From the NCBI GenBank assembly GCA_905250025.1, contig CAJNOJ010000311.1, forward strand, positions 1 to 64,000: DNA of 64,000 nt, given 5' to 3'. Each line of letters begins with the position of its first letter. The stretch's first letter is position 1. This document shows positions 37,201-50,270 of this stretch, one piece after another. Below the pieces are notes generated by a model that made no database searches, was not told the DNA's origin, and worked only from the letters and a program-made list of their open reading frames with translations. The translations under genes were made by a program, and so were the position numbers. The stretch is from Adineta ricciae (taxonomy: Eukaryota; Rotifera; Eurotatoria; Adinetida; Adinetidae).

Positions 37201-39489
37201 TTTGCTTGAAGATGTTTGTACACGACGAAATAAAGTGGTGGAAGATTGTTGATTTGTATAAAAGAAAAATCTGATCAGTATCGGGATATTTATACGGGTG
37301 TATGATCAGTCCGTGGAAACAATAGCTGTAGAATGTACTTGATAACAATTCAATAAACTTAGGTCCGCCGACCAGAAAGAAAAGAAAAACAATATGGCCT
37401 ATTTATTTTATTCGGTCCACAAACCATAAAATGTGATTAACAGTGAGAAGAATTCGATTCGACGAAAGTTACATATAGTTTTATCGTCCACAAAAGAACT
37501 AACGGAAAGAGAAACGATCACTGATACTGAAAGATAATTTCTATTATTGGATTCTTACAGTTGAATTGACATGATAGAATAAAGCGACATATGATCATCA
37601 TGAATTTGTGGAGAATGTGCTTTCACAATTCGCTCCGATCAGTTAGTCATCCTAAAACAGCATGTTTACGAAAAAAAGGTAAACGAATGCTCGAACAAGC
37701 ATTATAATCACGTTAAAATCTATTAAAGTGATATTTTATCACAGAAAGTACGAGATGCGTCACTCTATGAAGGAAGAACTCAGTTGAAAGGAATGACACT
37801 GATCTGTATTAATCGATAAAAAGACAAACGTGTTATTATGTAGGAGTAGGCTCGAGACAATCTTTCTGAGTAAATTGACAGCTCCTGTTTCTGTGTTTAT
37901 TATGGCGATCATATGAGTACACTTCCAACTCTATCCCATGTGTTGTTGTGAACTTATCCTTAAAATGCAGTGTTGCACATCGACTATTACAAGAGATTCT
38001 ATTTCATCTCTTCTATCATAGTCAACAATCAGAAACCAGAATAATTATTATCGTTGATGAATAATGTGTTAACTCAAGTTGTGTTTTTATTGAAGAAGAA
38101 GAAGAAGAAGTACGTTGATGATTTGTGGTGAGAGTATTTGAATAATATGAAAACATTGAAAAAGTATGTTGAATGTGCACCATATCTTTCTTGTCATTCG
38201 CATGAGAAATTCACAATGCATTTTTTCTTTTCGAATTCATTGAGCGTCAGATAATCATCTATTATGTGAGAAATTATTTGCTAGAAAAGAAGAATCATTG
38301 ATAAATTAGAGTTCGATGTTTAACAGGTGAATAGAACGTACGTATAACAAAAATACCTCGATTTTCATAGATTGCTGACATCCATCAAATTTCAAGAATA
38401 TCGAAACAATCGAACGTCATGGCGAAAGATATTTTGCTACTAATTAAACTAAATTAACTGAGAGATACACTTTTAATTCTGGTCTAATTAAAGTCACATG
38501 AAAACGCTATGTATAAATTTAGAGAATAGTATTTGTTTCTAATTTTAGTTTTCTCATGTGACTTTCCCTGCTTTTTTCCAGTCTTAAGCACGTTTAGTTC
38601 ATCAAACTCTCTTTTAGTACATAGTGTCATTTTGACGTAACAGTAATATAGCTTAGTGCAAACAAGAATAGCATTGAATTGTCTATTTAAAATGTAAGAA
38701 ATACCATAGACCATTAAAAATCATGTATTTTACAGAGTATTGTAAAGTAATTACAAAAAAATATGTTTCCGTCCTTCGCATTTAATTATATATTATGGCA
38801 ATGTGATGTAGTACGACGTTTTTTGTTATCAGATTTTATACTTAAAGGCAATTTGTGAAGAGGAGTTTTACGTGAAGTTCGGAATAACCAACGTTATCTG
38901 ATTCAGTATTTATGAGAAGAGGAAAAGATGAAAAATATTCAACGAGGTATATGGTTCTGTACGGAGATATCCGCTGACGTCAATGCGCATACTTTATTTG
39001 TCGAGAAATAGATTTATTCAATTATTTCAAATTAACTTTCTTCAGGATATATTGTCAAGTAATTATGAAAGATTATCTCGATTGTTCGTAAATAAATTTA
39101 ACATTTCTTTGTTAAGTTTAAAATGATTAAATGCAATATTAATTTCCTGTTTTTCTTTCTACGCAGATCTGGAGAGTGTTGATAATTTCCTACAGCTTTT
39201 TCTTTCATGTTATAGGAGAAGGAGAAAAGTCTTTGACGTCATTGCAATGCAAAATACTCTTCAAACATGAGAATCTATCCACATTCTTCGATCTTAACTT
39301 TTATTGAAGAATTCCCTGTATTGACAATTGGAATAAATGTCAATTTTTGCCTTGTTTTATTGTCATCCTTTTCCGAAAAACTAAGATAATCGATGGAAAA
39401 GAAAAAAAACGAAAAATAAACGATGGATTCCAGCGTATCACTCAAAAACAAAACTACAATTCGTTCAGTTCTTATTCGTTCATCGAACT
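37201..39489. other. Intergenic, nothing recognised
   Basis: 2.3 kb of AT-rich sequence with no supported gene. A (GAA)n run near 38095-38109 is the only simple repeat I noted. Confidence 0.4.
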
Positions 39490-40959
39490 TCAATGTTGTT
39501 CTTTGTTCAATGTGTGCCACATGGAAAATGATCCTCGCGCTTGAAATTGTTGCCAATGAACAATGCCGTTGCCAGAACAGAATAAACTTGACGCGAGTTT
39601 TACGCGAGCCACACATTTATAGGTACTTAGCGAATTGCTGTTTGAGTATAAATTGATCATGAGCATCAAACGATCGAAATTATTGGAGTTGTAACTTAAA
39701 ACATTGAAATCGAAATGTTCATCCAGAGTTAAATTTGATGAGTTTAATCCGAAAAAGTTGGTTTGTTTGATAGACAATGGTCGGTGACGATCGAGTAGGA
39801 GAACTTGTAGATAGAATTTTGCATCTAAAAATACAAATGATTGGCATCAGAAGAACAAAAGACGAACTTACCAAGTCTCTTTTGATCTATTTTCAATCCT
39901 TTAATACGTTGAAGGTCGACACGCATATGTTGATCATCAGTTTTTGCTAGAGAAACGAGTACTTCAACAGATGACTAAAATAGAAAAAGAGATATATGCA
40001 TTTTTCTATTTTGAGAAGAATACAACTTGACATACATGTTTCGTTTTTTCCACTTCATGCATGAAATTGATTTGATTATCAACTTGTAACTTGTTAATCT
40101 GATTGAAATGAATTTTACCGACATGACCGAGATGTATAGTTTTCTTCGCTTGATCTTTTCCATGGATTGACATTGTCAAAATTCGTTCGGAAAGTTTCTC
40201 AAAGGAAATATTCGAGAAAAGAACCGAATGGTCACCTCCGAAAACTGTGTCATGTTGAATCGATGCCTTAATGTGAACGGACTTTTCTTTTCCATCAGGT
40301 GATAATTTGATCTTAATCGTTAGCTGTTGAAGATGAAGATTCGCAGGTAAGGATTGTATGGAATGAAGTTGAACTTTCAATTGACAATTTTTCAAATATG
40401 TCATGGAAAATGAAAGAAGACATGGTAAAGTTGAATCGCGAGCTATGAGAGGATTCTCTTTTGGTTCAGATATACTATTACATATGGCAACAGATCGACG
40501 TCGGTAACTATTGTTGTTATGTATGGGAAGGGAAAATTCAATTAATGCCATTTGTTTGGGATCTACGATTGAACCTTGTCTCCAATTGGCACTACGTGGA
40601 CGATGTAAAGGATATGTAGTGACTAAACCACCGGATGAACGTGCTGATGTAATTGTTGTATTAATAGATCCTGCTGATCGATGTTGCTTTTTATGTGTTA
40701 ATTCATTGATTTCATATTGGTTTATCGGGTAAGATAAACGACTGTTTCTTTGAGATAAAAGGCTTTTTGATTGAATTGGTGAATCTTGACAGAATGTTTT
40801 CGTCATGATGCCCATCGATGGTCTGAAAGAATTGATTATCTGTTGCTTTTCACTCTTTGTATAATTGTGAGTATTTCGCGAACGAACGAATATGTAGAAA
40901 ATCACCGATGAGACCACGCATACAATTATAATACTGCCAATAATAATCGTAATAAGCAT
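39490..40959 (-). CDS. Synaptotagmin-like protein, gene 1
   Basis: Three exons (40959-40036, 39974-39872, 39824-39490) give 453 residues. An N-terminal TM segment (residues 2-26) is followed by a linker to about 175. Two C2-like halves follow, about 175-300 and 300-440. The end, HWQQFQARGSFSMWHTL, matches the synaptotagmin C-terminal WHxL motif. The acidic loop residues typical of calcium-binding C2 domains are not evident, so calcium-independent membrane trafficking is likelier. Fragments of a close relative lie at 44998-45286 and 54884-54998. Confidence 0.82.
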
Positions 40960-43780
40960 ATTTTGATATTTGAAGATTTAATCAACAAATCTTTAACATC
41001 TAGAAAATTCTAAATAATCTTATCTTATTGCATTTAGCATAAATTCAATTATCTGTTAATCAAAAAGTAAAGAACATACTTATAAGATCTTGACCAAGAA
41101 GTCGAATGAAGAGAAAACTAGTTAGTGGTACCCAAATATATATACAAGACCTCAATGAGTTTGATTGTCATATATTTAATAATGACTAATGTTGACTTTC
41201 ATGTTAAAGACAGTAAATCATGAAATGACATATTTTAAAACGCCAATTTCATTTCCTTCACTATATATGTGCTTTTCCTCTCTCAGTCTTCTATCATTAA
41301 AATGACAACAAAAAACTTTCCTGTTGACTTAATCTCATAAAATGAATAAAAAATATATCCTAGGTTGACAAACAGTTCAATATCCAGTAGGCTTCCCCTG
41401 ACAAATAGAAAATATCACAAAACATTGACTCAATGTATGACTAACATTAAAGAAAATCATACGTTCTCGTCTTGTTTTCATCAAATACTGAAAACTCGCA
41501 TAACAAGAAAGAAAAACTGTCCAGCTGTCTATTTATTAATACAAAAAACCTCTTTCGGGAAAAAGAAAGAGGTTTAACAAGATAAGTTGACATCTATACT
41601 CTGTTTGATGCGTACATTTTAAAGTCATTTTCCTCCATACATTTGTTATTCTCTTGAAAGTAATTATTCTGTATCCTTCTCATCTATTGTTTTAAAAGAA
41701 AAGAAAATTAGGTGAACAATACTTAATATACGCTTGATGGAGGAGTTAGTTGCTCAAAAACAAAGAAAAAGATGGAGGCACTGCTTTTTAATAACCTAAA
41801 AAGCAAGTTTAATCGATGCAAAAGGAATGAATAGATGTTGATGCGTGTGTGTGTTCTCATTATCATACGAATGAGGAGAAATATGAAAGAACTACATAGG
41901 AAAAACTCAACTAGAAATAGTAGGAGGAAAAGAGAAAAGACAAAGACGAAGTTTTTTTTTCCAGGAGGCATCAACTAAACCACCTGTTCTGTTTTTTTTC
42001 ATATTTTGATTAAAAGTAATGTTCCAACGGAGAAAGAGACGAGAAAGAAGAAATGTCATCTGGAATTTTTATGTGTCATCACTTGTCAATTGCAGATATC
42101 TTTTAAGTGTAGAGATGATTATTGCAATTCTCTTAGGACAAGATTAGATAGTTTGGGGGCGGCAAATTTGACTATTCTATCAAATTCAATTATCATATAT
42201 TAGCTTATAAATGATAATAGAACAAATCGAACAGAATATCTCAATACATTCATAATCATGGTGAGAATTTGAAAAAGAAGGCGCCCTGCTGGTTGATCTC
42301 TGAATCTTTCATAGAAATGCGATGAAAAAACGTTTTTTTAACACTTGAGACAGTCTGCTCGTGGGCAAAACCAGGGAATATACAAAATCCGATGTTTTCA
42401 CATAATGGTTTTTATCTCGGCAAAAAAAATAAATTAAAACTAAGACTCTTCTGCACGTACATCGCGACGAGTTATGAATCAAGATGCTGTCATTAGAGAA
42501 AAGATGACTAAATATAAGCTTTCCATAGATATATCAGAAATAGGTTTATTCCAACGTCAGAGAAAAGCTCACGTTTCGTCAAAATTAATTGAATTCAATG
42601 AGAAAAACGTCAAGAAAATGAGAAAAGAAGAAAATAATGATCAAATCTAACAAAACAAGTTCATATGGAATCTTTTCCTTTAACCTCGATGAGTACTACT
42701 GGAGTTCGAACATCTTCCGACAAGTCACGATAGAAAACACTGGAAAATAGTTTGTGTCGACAAATGACAAGCGACAAAATAACTTGAATTATGTCGAATT
42801 TGACAACAGTAACAATGTTCAGGGAATCCTTCCAACGCTTTCTCCTCCACGATCATATTTAGTGTCAATACATACTCGACCAATCATCCTCATGACGAAA
42901 TCGAATGTGTTTGATCTCAATTTGTGATGATTAAGCATAACATCTGAATTCATTCATTTATAATTCGAATTATCTACTAAGTTTGATGGACTGTCTAAGA
43001 ACAAACTCGATTGTGAAACTTCGGCGACAAACTGCCATTTAAATACTTGTCAATTCATATCTCCTCCTACGACAATCGTGATTGTGAGCTCAAATAAAAA
43101 GTATCACGGTGAAAAAGCAAAAATATTGACTCTGTCTTATTCATAATCAAGAAAAACCCGTACCAGTAAAATATTTCACCATCCGAAAGGAAAATATGCA
43201 ATGTCACGAGAATGCTTCCCTTTACTAATCAATATAACCCATGAATAACGAGATAAATCATGTCTTACTATTGTAATTATGAACAAATTATATGTGTCAA
43301 ATGCGATAAAATATAGATAAGAGTTAATCTCGACTTACATGGAACATGTACCTTTGTCGTGAAGTCTTACATGTCTCAAAAATAGAATTCACATGTAGAT
43401 AATGTCAAACTCATTAGATATTCTGCGCACATCAAATCATAATTTCTTTCACCATACAATCTGAATGAATCTATTCATCTTGAAGAAACTTATAAATAAA
43501 CATCGATCAATCGCAATTCAGAATAGCCGACTGAGATAGTTCATGTTATTTATAGATTAATTTATGAAATATTATGAAGTACAATGTCAAAAGTTCTTCA
43601 AAGGTTAAATTTCAGGAACATTAACAAAATCTATTTGACGTGATAGAAATTTTCCTGTTCGTTTATGTCTAAAGAAAATATCCAATGAAAGTTTTACTAA
43701 AATAGAAAATTGATTCGATTGTGTTTTCTTTCGTTTCTGCCTATAACTGATCTTTGTTTATTCTTCATTGTTTATTCGAT
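40960..43780. other. Intergenic with one dispersed repeat
   Basis: No gene supported in 2.8 kb. A piece at 42187-42243 recurs at 57387-57443. Other open frames are low-complexity and unsupported. Confidence 0.4.
42187..42243. repeat. Dispersed repeat, copy 1
   Basis: About 57 bases beginning TCAATTATCATATATTAG are repeated with a few changes at 57387-57443. Both copies lie 1.5-1.7 kb upstream of a four-TM gene copy, so they may be the left part of the same old segmental duplication. Confidence 0.6.
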
Positions 43781-44278
43781 ATGGAAGTTGATTCGAACGT
43801 TGTTTATAATTCCCATTGGAAATCCGGTGTTTGTTGGGGAAATTTAGCAGGCTGTTTAGCTTTCTATCACTCTCTAACCGGTTTTATATTATTAGTGGCA
43901 AATGCAACATTCACTTTCCTAACAACTGACTATCTCTTCATCTTTGCATCACTAATTGCACTTGGTTTTCTAATCATTCTCTTAGGAATTATTCTCCTGC
44001 CGTTGGTATTTTCCTACTTTCTCGGTCGACAATATCATATCTATGCAACAAGTCATGCATATGTAACGTTTGTTATTAATTTAATTAATGTATTCCTGAT
44101 TGGCTGTGTTGCTTATGAAGTTAGTCAATTACAAGTCTTAAGTTTACTTTCATCGCGATTTTTAATTGCGGATTTGGGTTTATTAGCATTATCGTTGGTT
44201 GTCGGTGTTACAGCATGGGTGACATATGTTGGAAGGCAATTTCATGAACCCAATGGACAATTTATCCTTCAACTTTAA
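43781..44278 (+). CDS. Four-TM membrane protein, copy A (intact start)
   Basis: 165 residues from ATG 43781. Four hydrophobic segments (about residues 22-46, 52-78, 93-115 and 130-150) and short loops suggest a tetraspan membrane protein. I do not recognise the family and it lacks a tetraspanin CCG motif. From NSHWKSG to the end it is identical to the product of copy B at 59188-59664. Copy B has no in-frame ATG, so this looks like the working copy. It converges on the broken GPI-anchor-like gene. Confidence 0.65.
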   Translation: MEVDSNVVYNSHWKSGVCWGNLAGCLAFYHSLTGFILLVANATFTFLTTDYLFIFASLIALGFLIILLGIILLPLVFSYFLGRQYHIYATSHAYVTFVINLINVFLIGCVAYEVSQLQVLSLLSSRFLIADLGLLALSLVVGVTAWVTYVGRQFHEPNGQFILQL

Positions 44279-44997
44279 TATAAGAAAAAAAACCGTTGTT
44301 TTGTTTTTGTTTTTTTCTTTGTAAAACTAAGAAAATAACATGAAAAGTATATGTGTCTGCTTTCTTTTTCAGATTCTTTTCCCTGTTTCAATTATATTAA
44401 ATGGATAATAATCAAAATAACGAATATGAACGATAGTGAATGACGTATTCCTTGACTTAACTGACCATCGACTGTTTTGGTTATATTGTATTTGAACATA
44501 ACATCTTTAACAGCTTGAAATGTCAATGGACCATCACATAATGATCGATTACATCGGATTTCGAAACTTCCAAAATCGTATGCAGTCACCGATTTGCCAT
44601 TGGTATAAAGTTGATTATTACAGCCACGTTTGGTTCGACTATTTCTTCGTAATCGCTGTGCAGCTTGACAGATGCCGGGTCGGGATACCAAGCCACATTG
44701 ACGAATGTTTTCATCCGAATCAAAACATGAAAGATCAGCATCTTCAATCGGTGATGATGATTCAAGAAGTGGCCAAAGTTCGTCGCGAAGTGTCTGACAT
44801 AGTTTTAGTAGCGAATTCAATTTCACAATCATCGGAACGATCGTATTGATGAGACACATTAATAAATGATACCAATACGACATGCGAAAAGATCATTGTG
44901 TCGAAGACTGACTTTGGTTGTATGATGTAGGAATTTTGAATGGAGTATGAAGATCAGATTTAAATGAACAACCTACTGTAGATCAAAGTGCGCAGAT
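43800..44997. repeat. Two-gene segmental duplication, copy A
   Basis: Matches 59186-60530. The four-TM half is almost unchanged. The second gene's half is diverged, with two internal deletions. Similarity stops at about 44998, where a synaptotagmin-like fragment begins. Confidence 0.85.
44392..44997 (-). pseudogene. GPI-anchor-like Cys-rich protein, broken copy A
   Basis: The C-terminal 115 residues or so are close to the intact gene at 59779-60582 (ASPIEDADLSCF-like block, CNRSLC, hydrophobic tail). Upstream, two stretches present in the intact copy are missing, of roughly 35 and 110 bases. The reading frame shifts across them. The 5' part is still recognisable as DNA up to about 44997, but no start or signal peptide remains in frame. 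Confidence 0.8.
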
Positions 44998-45286
44998 GTA
45001 TAGCAATAGATCGATGTCGATATTTATCAGTTGAATTTGTTCGTAAAAGAGAAAACTCATTAACGCCATTTGTTTAGGGTCCATGATTGAGTCTTGTCAG
45101 CAATTGGCACTACGTGGACGATGTGAAGAAAACAAATTCGGTATCATACCAGATAAACGTGCTTTAGTCATACATGTATTGATAGATTCAGCTGATCGAT
45201 ATTGTTTTTGATGTTTTAATTCATTTATTTCACATTGATTTGTTAGAGAAGACGAGTGATTATCCTTTGGACTGGAGAGATTTGAT
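44998..45286 (-). pseudogene. Synaptotagmin-like pseudogene, central fragment
   Basis: Translates to NQCEINELKHQKQYRSAESINT...HRPRSAN, aligning with NQYEINELTHKKQHRSAGSINT...HRPRSANW of the intact gene (40478-40790). Past the left edge it abuts the duplicated two-gene block; the right edge is cut by a GC-rich repeat element. It covers about residues 60-160 of the parent. The 5' neighbour piece is at 54884-54998. Confidence 0.85.
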
Positions 45287-45595
45287 CCCAGGTCGATCAT
45301 TCCGGCGACTGGATCCGTTGAAATCTGAGCCGATTCCGGGACAGCTCTTCTCGATTCCGACACAGTTTTCGCCGATTCCAGCAAGTTCCGGCAGGTTCCT
45401 TGCCGCCGGATTCCGGCCGAAATTGCACAGGAAATATCCGATCAGTTCCTGGCCGTTTCCAGCTCAAAGTTTGCAGGAAACGATCGGGAAATGACTGGAA
45501 CCTACGTTTGAACTTCCGGCCGGAATCCGGCGGCAAGGAAATGGTCGGAAAACGAACCTAGCTGGCCGGAACCGACCGTGCCATAATAACCTGGG
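45287..45595. mobile_element. GC-rich CCCAGGT...ACCTGGG element, copy 1
   Basis: 309 bases, much richer in G and C than its surroundings, beginning CCCAGGTCGATCATTCCGG and ending CCATAATAACCTGGG. The ends form a short inverted repeat, and the interior holds several CCGGCCGGA-type palindromes. A second copy (242 bases) lies at 55852-56093. No target-site duplication is seen and no coding capacity is present. It is probably a non-autonomous element. Confidence 0.75.
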
Positions 45596-46557
45596 ATGGT
45601 GTGGGTGATTGGAGTCGGTGATCGGCGGTTGTGTTCCCTCATATGAGGATTTTATGTAGGTTTGGTGTTTAGCTCTTATTGATTTGTTTTTAATGGAATA
45701 TGAAGCTAATGTGGGACTGGGATAGTTAGAAGGGTGTCAGAAGACAGTTGGAATGCGTGAGGGTGTTCCAGCTTTTATTCAACTGTAAGTGATCTTAAGA
45801 GTAATAAAAGAACGACAAATAATCGTATGTATTACCGTAGCTAAATGCAGTAGAAGCGAAAATGGAGATATCAAAGGATACATTAGTTAAAATCACATTT
45901 GTCAAATGTAATCCTAATCGATAGAATTAAACCTATTAAATATATGGGAATTTTACAACGACAAAGAAATAAAACTGCTACGAGTAGGTGATGATTATTG
46001 TTGGTGTTCGTAGTAAATTTGGATTAATGGTGAACATATTCTTTTGTAGTTCACTGTTTGTTCCAGTTGGATTCATAAATCGGAGTTGACTATTTCTGGA
46101 GGGAATAGCGCGGGGTCTCGTGGTAGTGAAGTTGATGGGCTGAAGTATGTAGATGAGGGTGAGGATGCCGGGAAAGTGACATTGACTTAGAGTAGGCTAA
46201 GATTGATGTTTGATGTTCTATATTTTTTACTCTTGTGTACGCTTCGTCACGCATTTGATATGTTGTGTATGGTTGTGATGTCGTTCGATTGAAGTGGCCC
46301 TAGTGCTTATTCTCTTTCTCGTAGAGAACAATCTTAGAAACATAAATTGTTTGCTTGCTTGCTTGTATGTCCGCAGGGCCAAAAAAACATCGAAAATCGA
46401 TTTTTTGGAAAAGATATTTTCAAACGTACTTCATTGCGGAGACTTGGAATCTGATGGTTGCCCTTCGAGTTTTTTGGGCCGAAGAACTCGACCCTGATGT
46501 TAGTTTTTTTAGAATTACAAAAAAAATTTGAAACAAAGGGTACCCATTCTCGGGAAA

Positions 46558-46604
46558 AAAAAACATGTATAACCATATGATATCGGATATAGTCAAGTGT
46601 ATAA
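46558..46604. repeat. Dispersed repeat shared with 53480-53522
   Basis: Around 45 bases (ATATAACCAT...GATATAGTCAAG-type) recur near 53480-53522 with several changes. The two copies lie on opposite sides of the F-box/LRR gene. Confidence 0.6.
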
Positions 46605-46783
46605 ATATTCTCGTCAATCTCTGGTGACTTAATAGTTCCCTTTTCTGAAAGAAAGGGTTATAGCGTCATAAATCAGGCCACTAAAATGCAATAAGTTTGT
46701 TTGTTTGCATAATCCAATCAGATTGCAGCATTTCATAAATCAATGAAAACTTAACCAACATCATTAGAAAATGACTGATGACA

Positions 46784-47150
46784 GGTAATCGGGGTCGAGG
46801 ATCACGAATCCGAGGTTAGTTTCTCGAAATTCCAATTATCTCATTAGCTAATTAGCTAATTAACTAATGAAAATTTTCTTGGATGTCGAGTAAGGGTCGA
46901 CCGAAGGGTAATCGAGGTCGAGGATCACGAATCCGAGGTTAGTTTCTCGAAATTCCAATCAGCTCATTAGCTAATTAGCTAATTAAGTAATGAAAATTTT
47001 CTTCGTTGCCCAGTAAGGGTTGACCGAAGGGTAATCGACGTCGAGGATCTCGAATCCGACGTTAGTGTTGCTTAATTAATTATTAATTTTTCATTAACTA
47101 GCCACGACTTAATAACATCCACTGTCAGAGTAGACCGAAGGATTTCTGAC
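46784..47150. repeat. Tandem repeat, 123-base period, three units
   Basis: Units start at 46784, 46907 and 47030, each opening GGTAATCG(G/A)(G/C)GTCGAGGAT. The first two carry a TTAGCTAATTAGCTAATTAA palindromic stretch. A decayed fourth start is seen at about 47140. Confidence 0.85.
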
Positions 47151-47732
47151 GTCGGGAAATTTGAATTTGAGGGTGAATTTCGTCTTATTCGCTGAGCCTG
47201 GGCTTGTTCCTTCCTATTTACAAAGGAGATATTTTTTCTTTATCTGTTCGAAAATCTTTTGTAGAAGATAGTGAGCTGAACGCTATTCACGGACGTCATG
47301 CGTACAAAGATAGTAGCTCAAGAACTTACACGAAAAGATCTAATGCATTGTACATAATGATGTTTCTAATTGAAGAAATCCGAAAAAGTGATATGAGCTT
47401 GGTATCATATTTGCTTTGCAGCCTACATATATCATGCTCTTTCATGGGAATTTAGTAGAAGTGGTTCGCAAAGCGATATACCCGTCGGTGGAATTCCATC
47501 TTAGTAACTACAGACGCGTGGACTGTAGAAACAGTATCCTGAACACATGCAGCGCTATGAAAGATGTTCGCTTCGAAGCAAATCATACAATAAGACTTTC
47601 CTATCTAGTTTCTTTGGGTAGTCGAATGAACAGAAGATTATGGCTGTCGAAGCGACAATAAAAGAAAACCCAATCGTTCAGTTTGAAAGTCGATCGAAGG
47701 CGAAAGGAATAACAGAAACAGCATGGCAGCGG

Positions 47733-48422
47733 GTAGCCGTGAGTGACCGACCGGAGGGAGGTCGACGAACGACTAGACGTTCGTTTTGAAAATTACTTGA
47801 AAGATGAGATTTATCACTGTCTCAACTAAAGCCAATGGTTTTTGAACGAACATAATTGATATGTTTTCGAGCTTCGAGAATAGGGATTGTACATTATCAG
47901 CGCTTCAAATTGAACAGAGCAATATAATATGTACTGTAAACTACACAGTTACGAAGGGTTTTGATAACTTCGATCAGAGATCGACTCAGTATGAACGAGC
48001 TACTTCTTTATATGGAAAAACTATGAAAACTGATCATGTGCGTCAACAGCTAGCCGTGAGTGACCGATCGGAGAGAGGTCGACGTACGACTAGGCGTTTA
48101 AATGCTAGATTAATCCTAAAGTGCACGCTTAGAATAACCTTGCTAGATTTCAGATAATTTTGAAAGGGATTTGACGAATGTATATTCCTCAATGAAAATA
48201 TTCGGCAAGGTATCATTTTTTTGACAGGAGAGAAAAGAATCGGTTTATCGCTGGAAGACACAGGCGAATGTTGACACTTTTCAAGTAGTCTACTGTGTAT
48301 CGTCCGTCTATGAATGACTTAGTAAAGCATTTATGAAAATTTCCATGCGCGTGATGTGAAAATAGAAAAACAGATGACAAAGGTCAATGGTTGGCCGTGA
48401 GTGGCCGACTGACTAGCCGTTG
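47733..48422. repeat. Three spaced copies of a 50-base GC-rich motif
   Basis: TAGCCGTGAGTGACCGA followed by a GAGGTCGACG / CGACTAG block occurs at 47733-47781 and 48051-48098. A shorter, mutated copy lies at 48391-48422. Spacing is about 320-340 bases. The intervening sequence is only weakly similar. Confidence 0.65.
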
Positions 48423-48644
48423 AGCGATGAATTTTTCAGTCAACATAGTTAGTGCTGGAGAATTATCCACTGACAAATGGCTAATCGGTCTGATTCCTAG
48501 AAAGACCTCTGTGTCCTATTTATTCTAGTTCTAGTGTGTGACATAGTACCATGATTCAGCTGAGCACCAGTAGCAATCGCAGTGCGTTTTTTCTCTTTCG
48601 AAGTCTTTGAATGTGTTCAGCATTCGGAAAAGTCTTTCAGAAAA

Positions 48645-48820
48645 GGGTCAGCGAATCCAAAGGATGAGCGTTACTTGTTAATTATTGATCTTCATAAACG
48701 AACTCTGAAGTAACGTAGCTGTTGTTCATATATACAATAATGCATTAATACTATGACATCTGAAATCAATATTTCTATGACAAAGAGCTGAGCGAGTCTA
48801 ACGACAAGCGTTACTTGTTG
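48645..48820 (+). repeat. Two copies of the GAGCGTTACTTGTT repeat
   Basis: Copies at about 48645-48679 and 48786-48820. The consensus of about 36 bases begins GGCTNAGCGAGTCT and ends GAGCGTTACTTGTT. Other copies are at 54588-54620 and 54848-54883 (same strand), and at 54999-55033 and 55219-55253 (opposite strand). Confidence 0.7.
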
Positions 48821-49121
48821 TTATCAGCGGAATCAAATCGTGGAAAATAATTCTAGTAAGAGAGAATATGAATGCTCATCAATTAAGTAGTAAAATAGAT
48901 TTTCAGGCAAATTATATGAGCAATATGTATTTCAGCAAAAGAAAACCGATGTTGAAGAACTAGAACAATGTAGTTCCATTCGTTTCATAATTTATTGCAG
49001 AAAGCACAGAGTAAAATCCTATGGAACGATATAACATATACCACGCACTACATAAAATACTATCCTCCACAGCCAAATAATAAATCGGGCACTATTTTTG
49101 CTCTTCGTTGGAAGTGCTCGC

Positions 49122-49147
49122 ATATATATATATATATATATATATAT
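49122..49147. repeat. AT dinucleotide microsatellite
   Basis: A run of about twelve to thirteen AT units. Confidence 0.95.
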
Positions 49148-50270
49148 GTCATGGTTATTGTATTGTAAGAAACTAATCAGCAGTTATCTGTCAACAGAAC
49201 TACGAGTGTTCTAAAGTAAGATATTACGGCGTTCTCGTAGATTTGATGATTGTCTTCAAAGCCATCTGTTTGAGTACATCGAAAAGCGGCTTAGCTTTTC
49301 CAATAAGCTAAACGCCTTGCTTCCGAAGAGAATCGATAACGCTTGTTTTTTCGAAGGTTTTCCACGTTTTCTTATTTACTAAAATGTCATGGAGCAATTA
49401 ATTCATCAAAATGAATTCACAACAAATGTTAGGGCACCTCGGTGAGGGAGTTGGCATTCTATTTATGTAAAAGATGCTGAGTGTTCTAACTCACTCTTCA
49501 ACACAAAAAAAAAACAGATAGATATTTTAGGAGTGGCAATTTAACTTAACTTTAAGTGTTCAAGTTAACGCCACCCACCCGGTAAACCGTAGCTCAATTT
49601 TATATTTTGTGGCTTCAAAAAGAAATAAAAGATCATGTGACTGGTTTTTTAGGTTGACGAACGATCATTTTTTCTTGTTTCTTTTATCTATCATCGAATA
49701 AGACCTGGGAAGAACGAAACGAACACACTGAGAGATGCTGCATGAAGCTCTCAGCAATCTAGCGTGAAACTTTTTACAGTCGTGTGTTTTATTACCGAAA
49801 AACGTCAAATGATGCAAATCAATTAGTGAAAACTGATTGGTTAGCATTTAACCTTCTTGAAAAACAAATTTACATGATTAAACTAAATCTCTAATTTAAA
49901 CTGTAGAGCTCTTTATCTTCCACTGTACGTTTTAGCTAAAAAAATTAATTTAAAGGTGTCAATTTCTTTTGAAGAAAATCGAATTGGCTTGCAAAGGAGT
50001 CAAAGGCATAAAAGATTTCCTACTTTTAATTCTTAAAATTTCTATTTTAAATGTCAAAACAGAATTCAATGAGCATGCGTATTCCAACGCCATCTTTCTG
50101 CGCACGCCAACAATTCGTAACTGTTGAAATGATTACACGTCATTTGTTTTCGTCAAAAGCGTATATAACTACATCACCATCATGAGATACTACTCATAAC
50201 GAACAAAGTCAAACATTTTTCATCGCTTCCAGTCTCTACGGTACGGTTTGCTGCACGATTGAAATACAAC

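Larger units (their letters stand above)
45596..50270. other. Repeat-rich insertion, left part
   Basis: No intact gene. It contains tandem 123-base repeats, a thrice-repeated GC-rich motif, short repeats shared with 53.4-55.3 kb and an AT microsatellite. Short open frames near 47.2-47.7 kb have no recognisable motif. With the helicase fragment further right, this looks like accumulated mobile DNA. Confidence 0.55.

Noticed and set aside
45240-45494. 84-codon open frame in the GC-rich element
   Set aside because: GC-rich palindromic DNA has few stops; the frame has no protein-like pattern and is not kept in the second copy.
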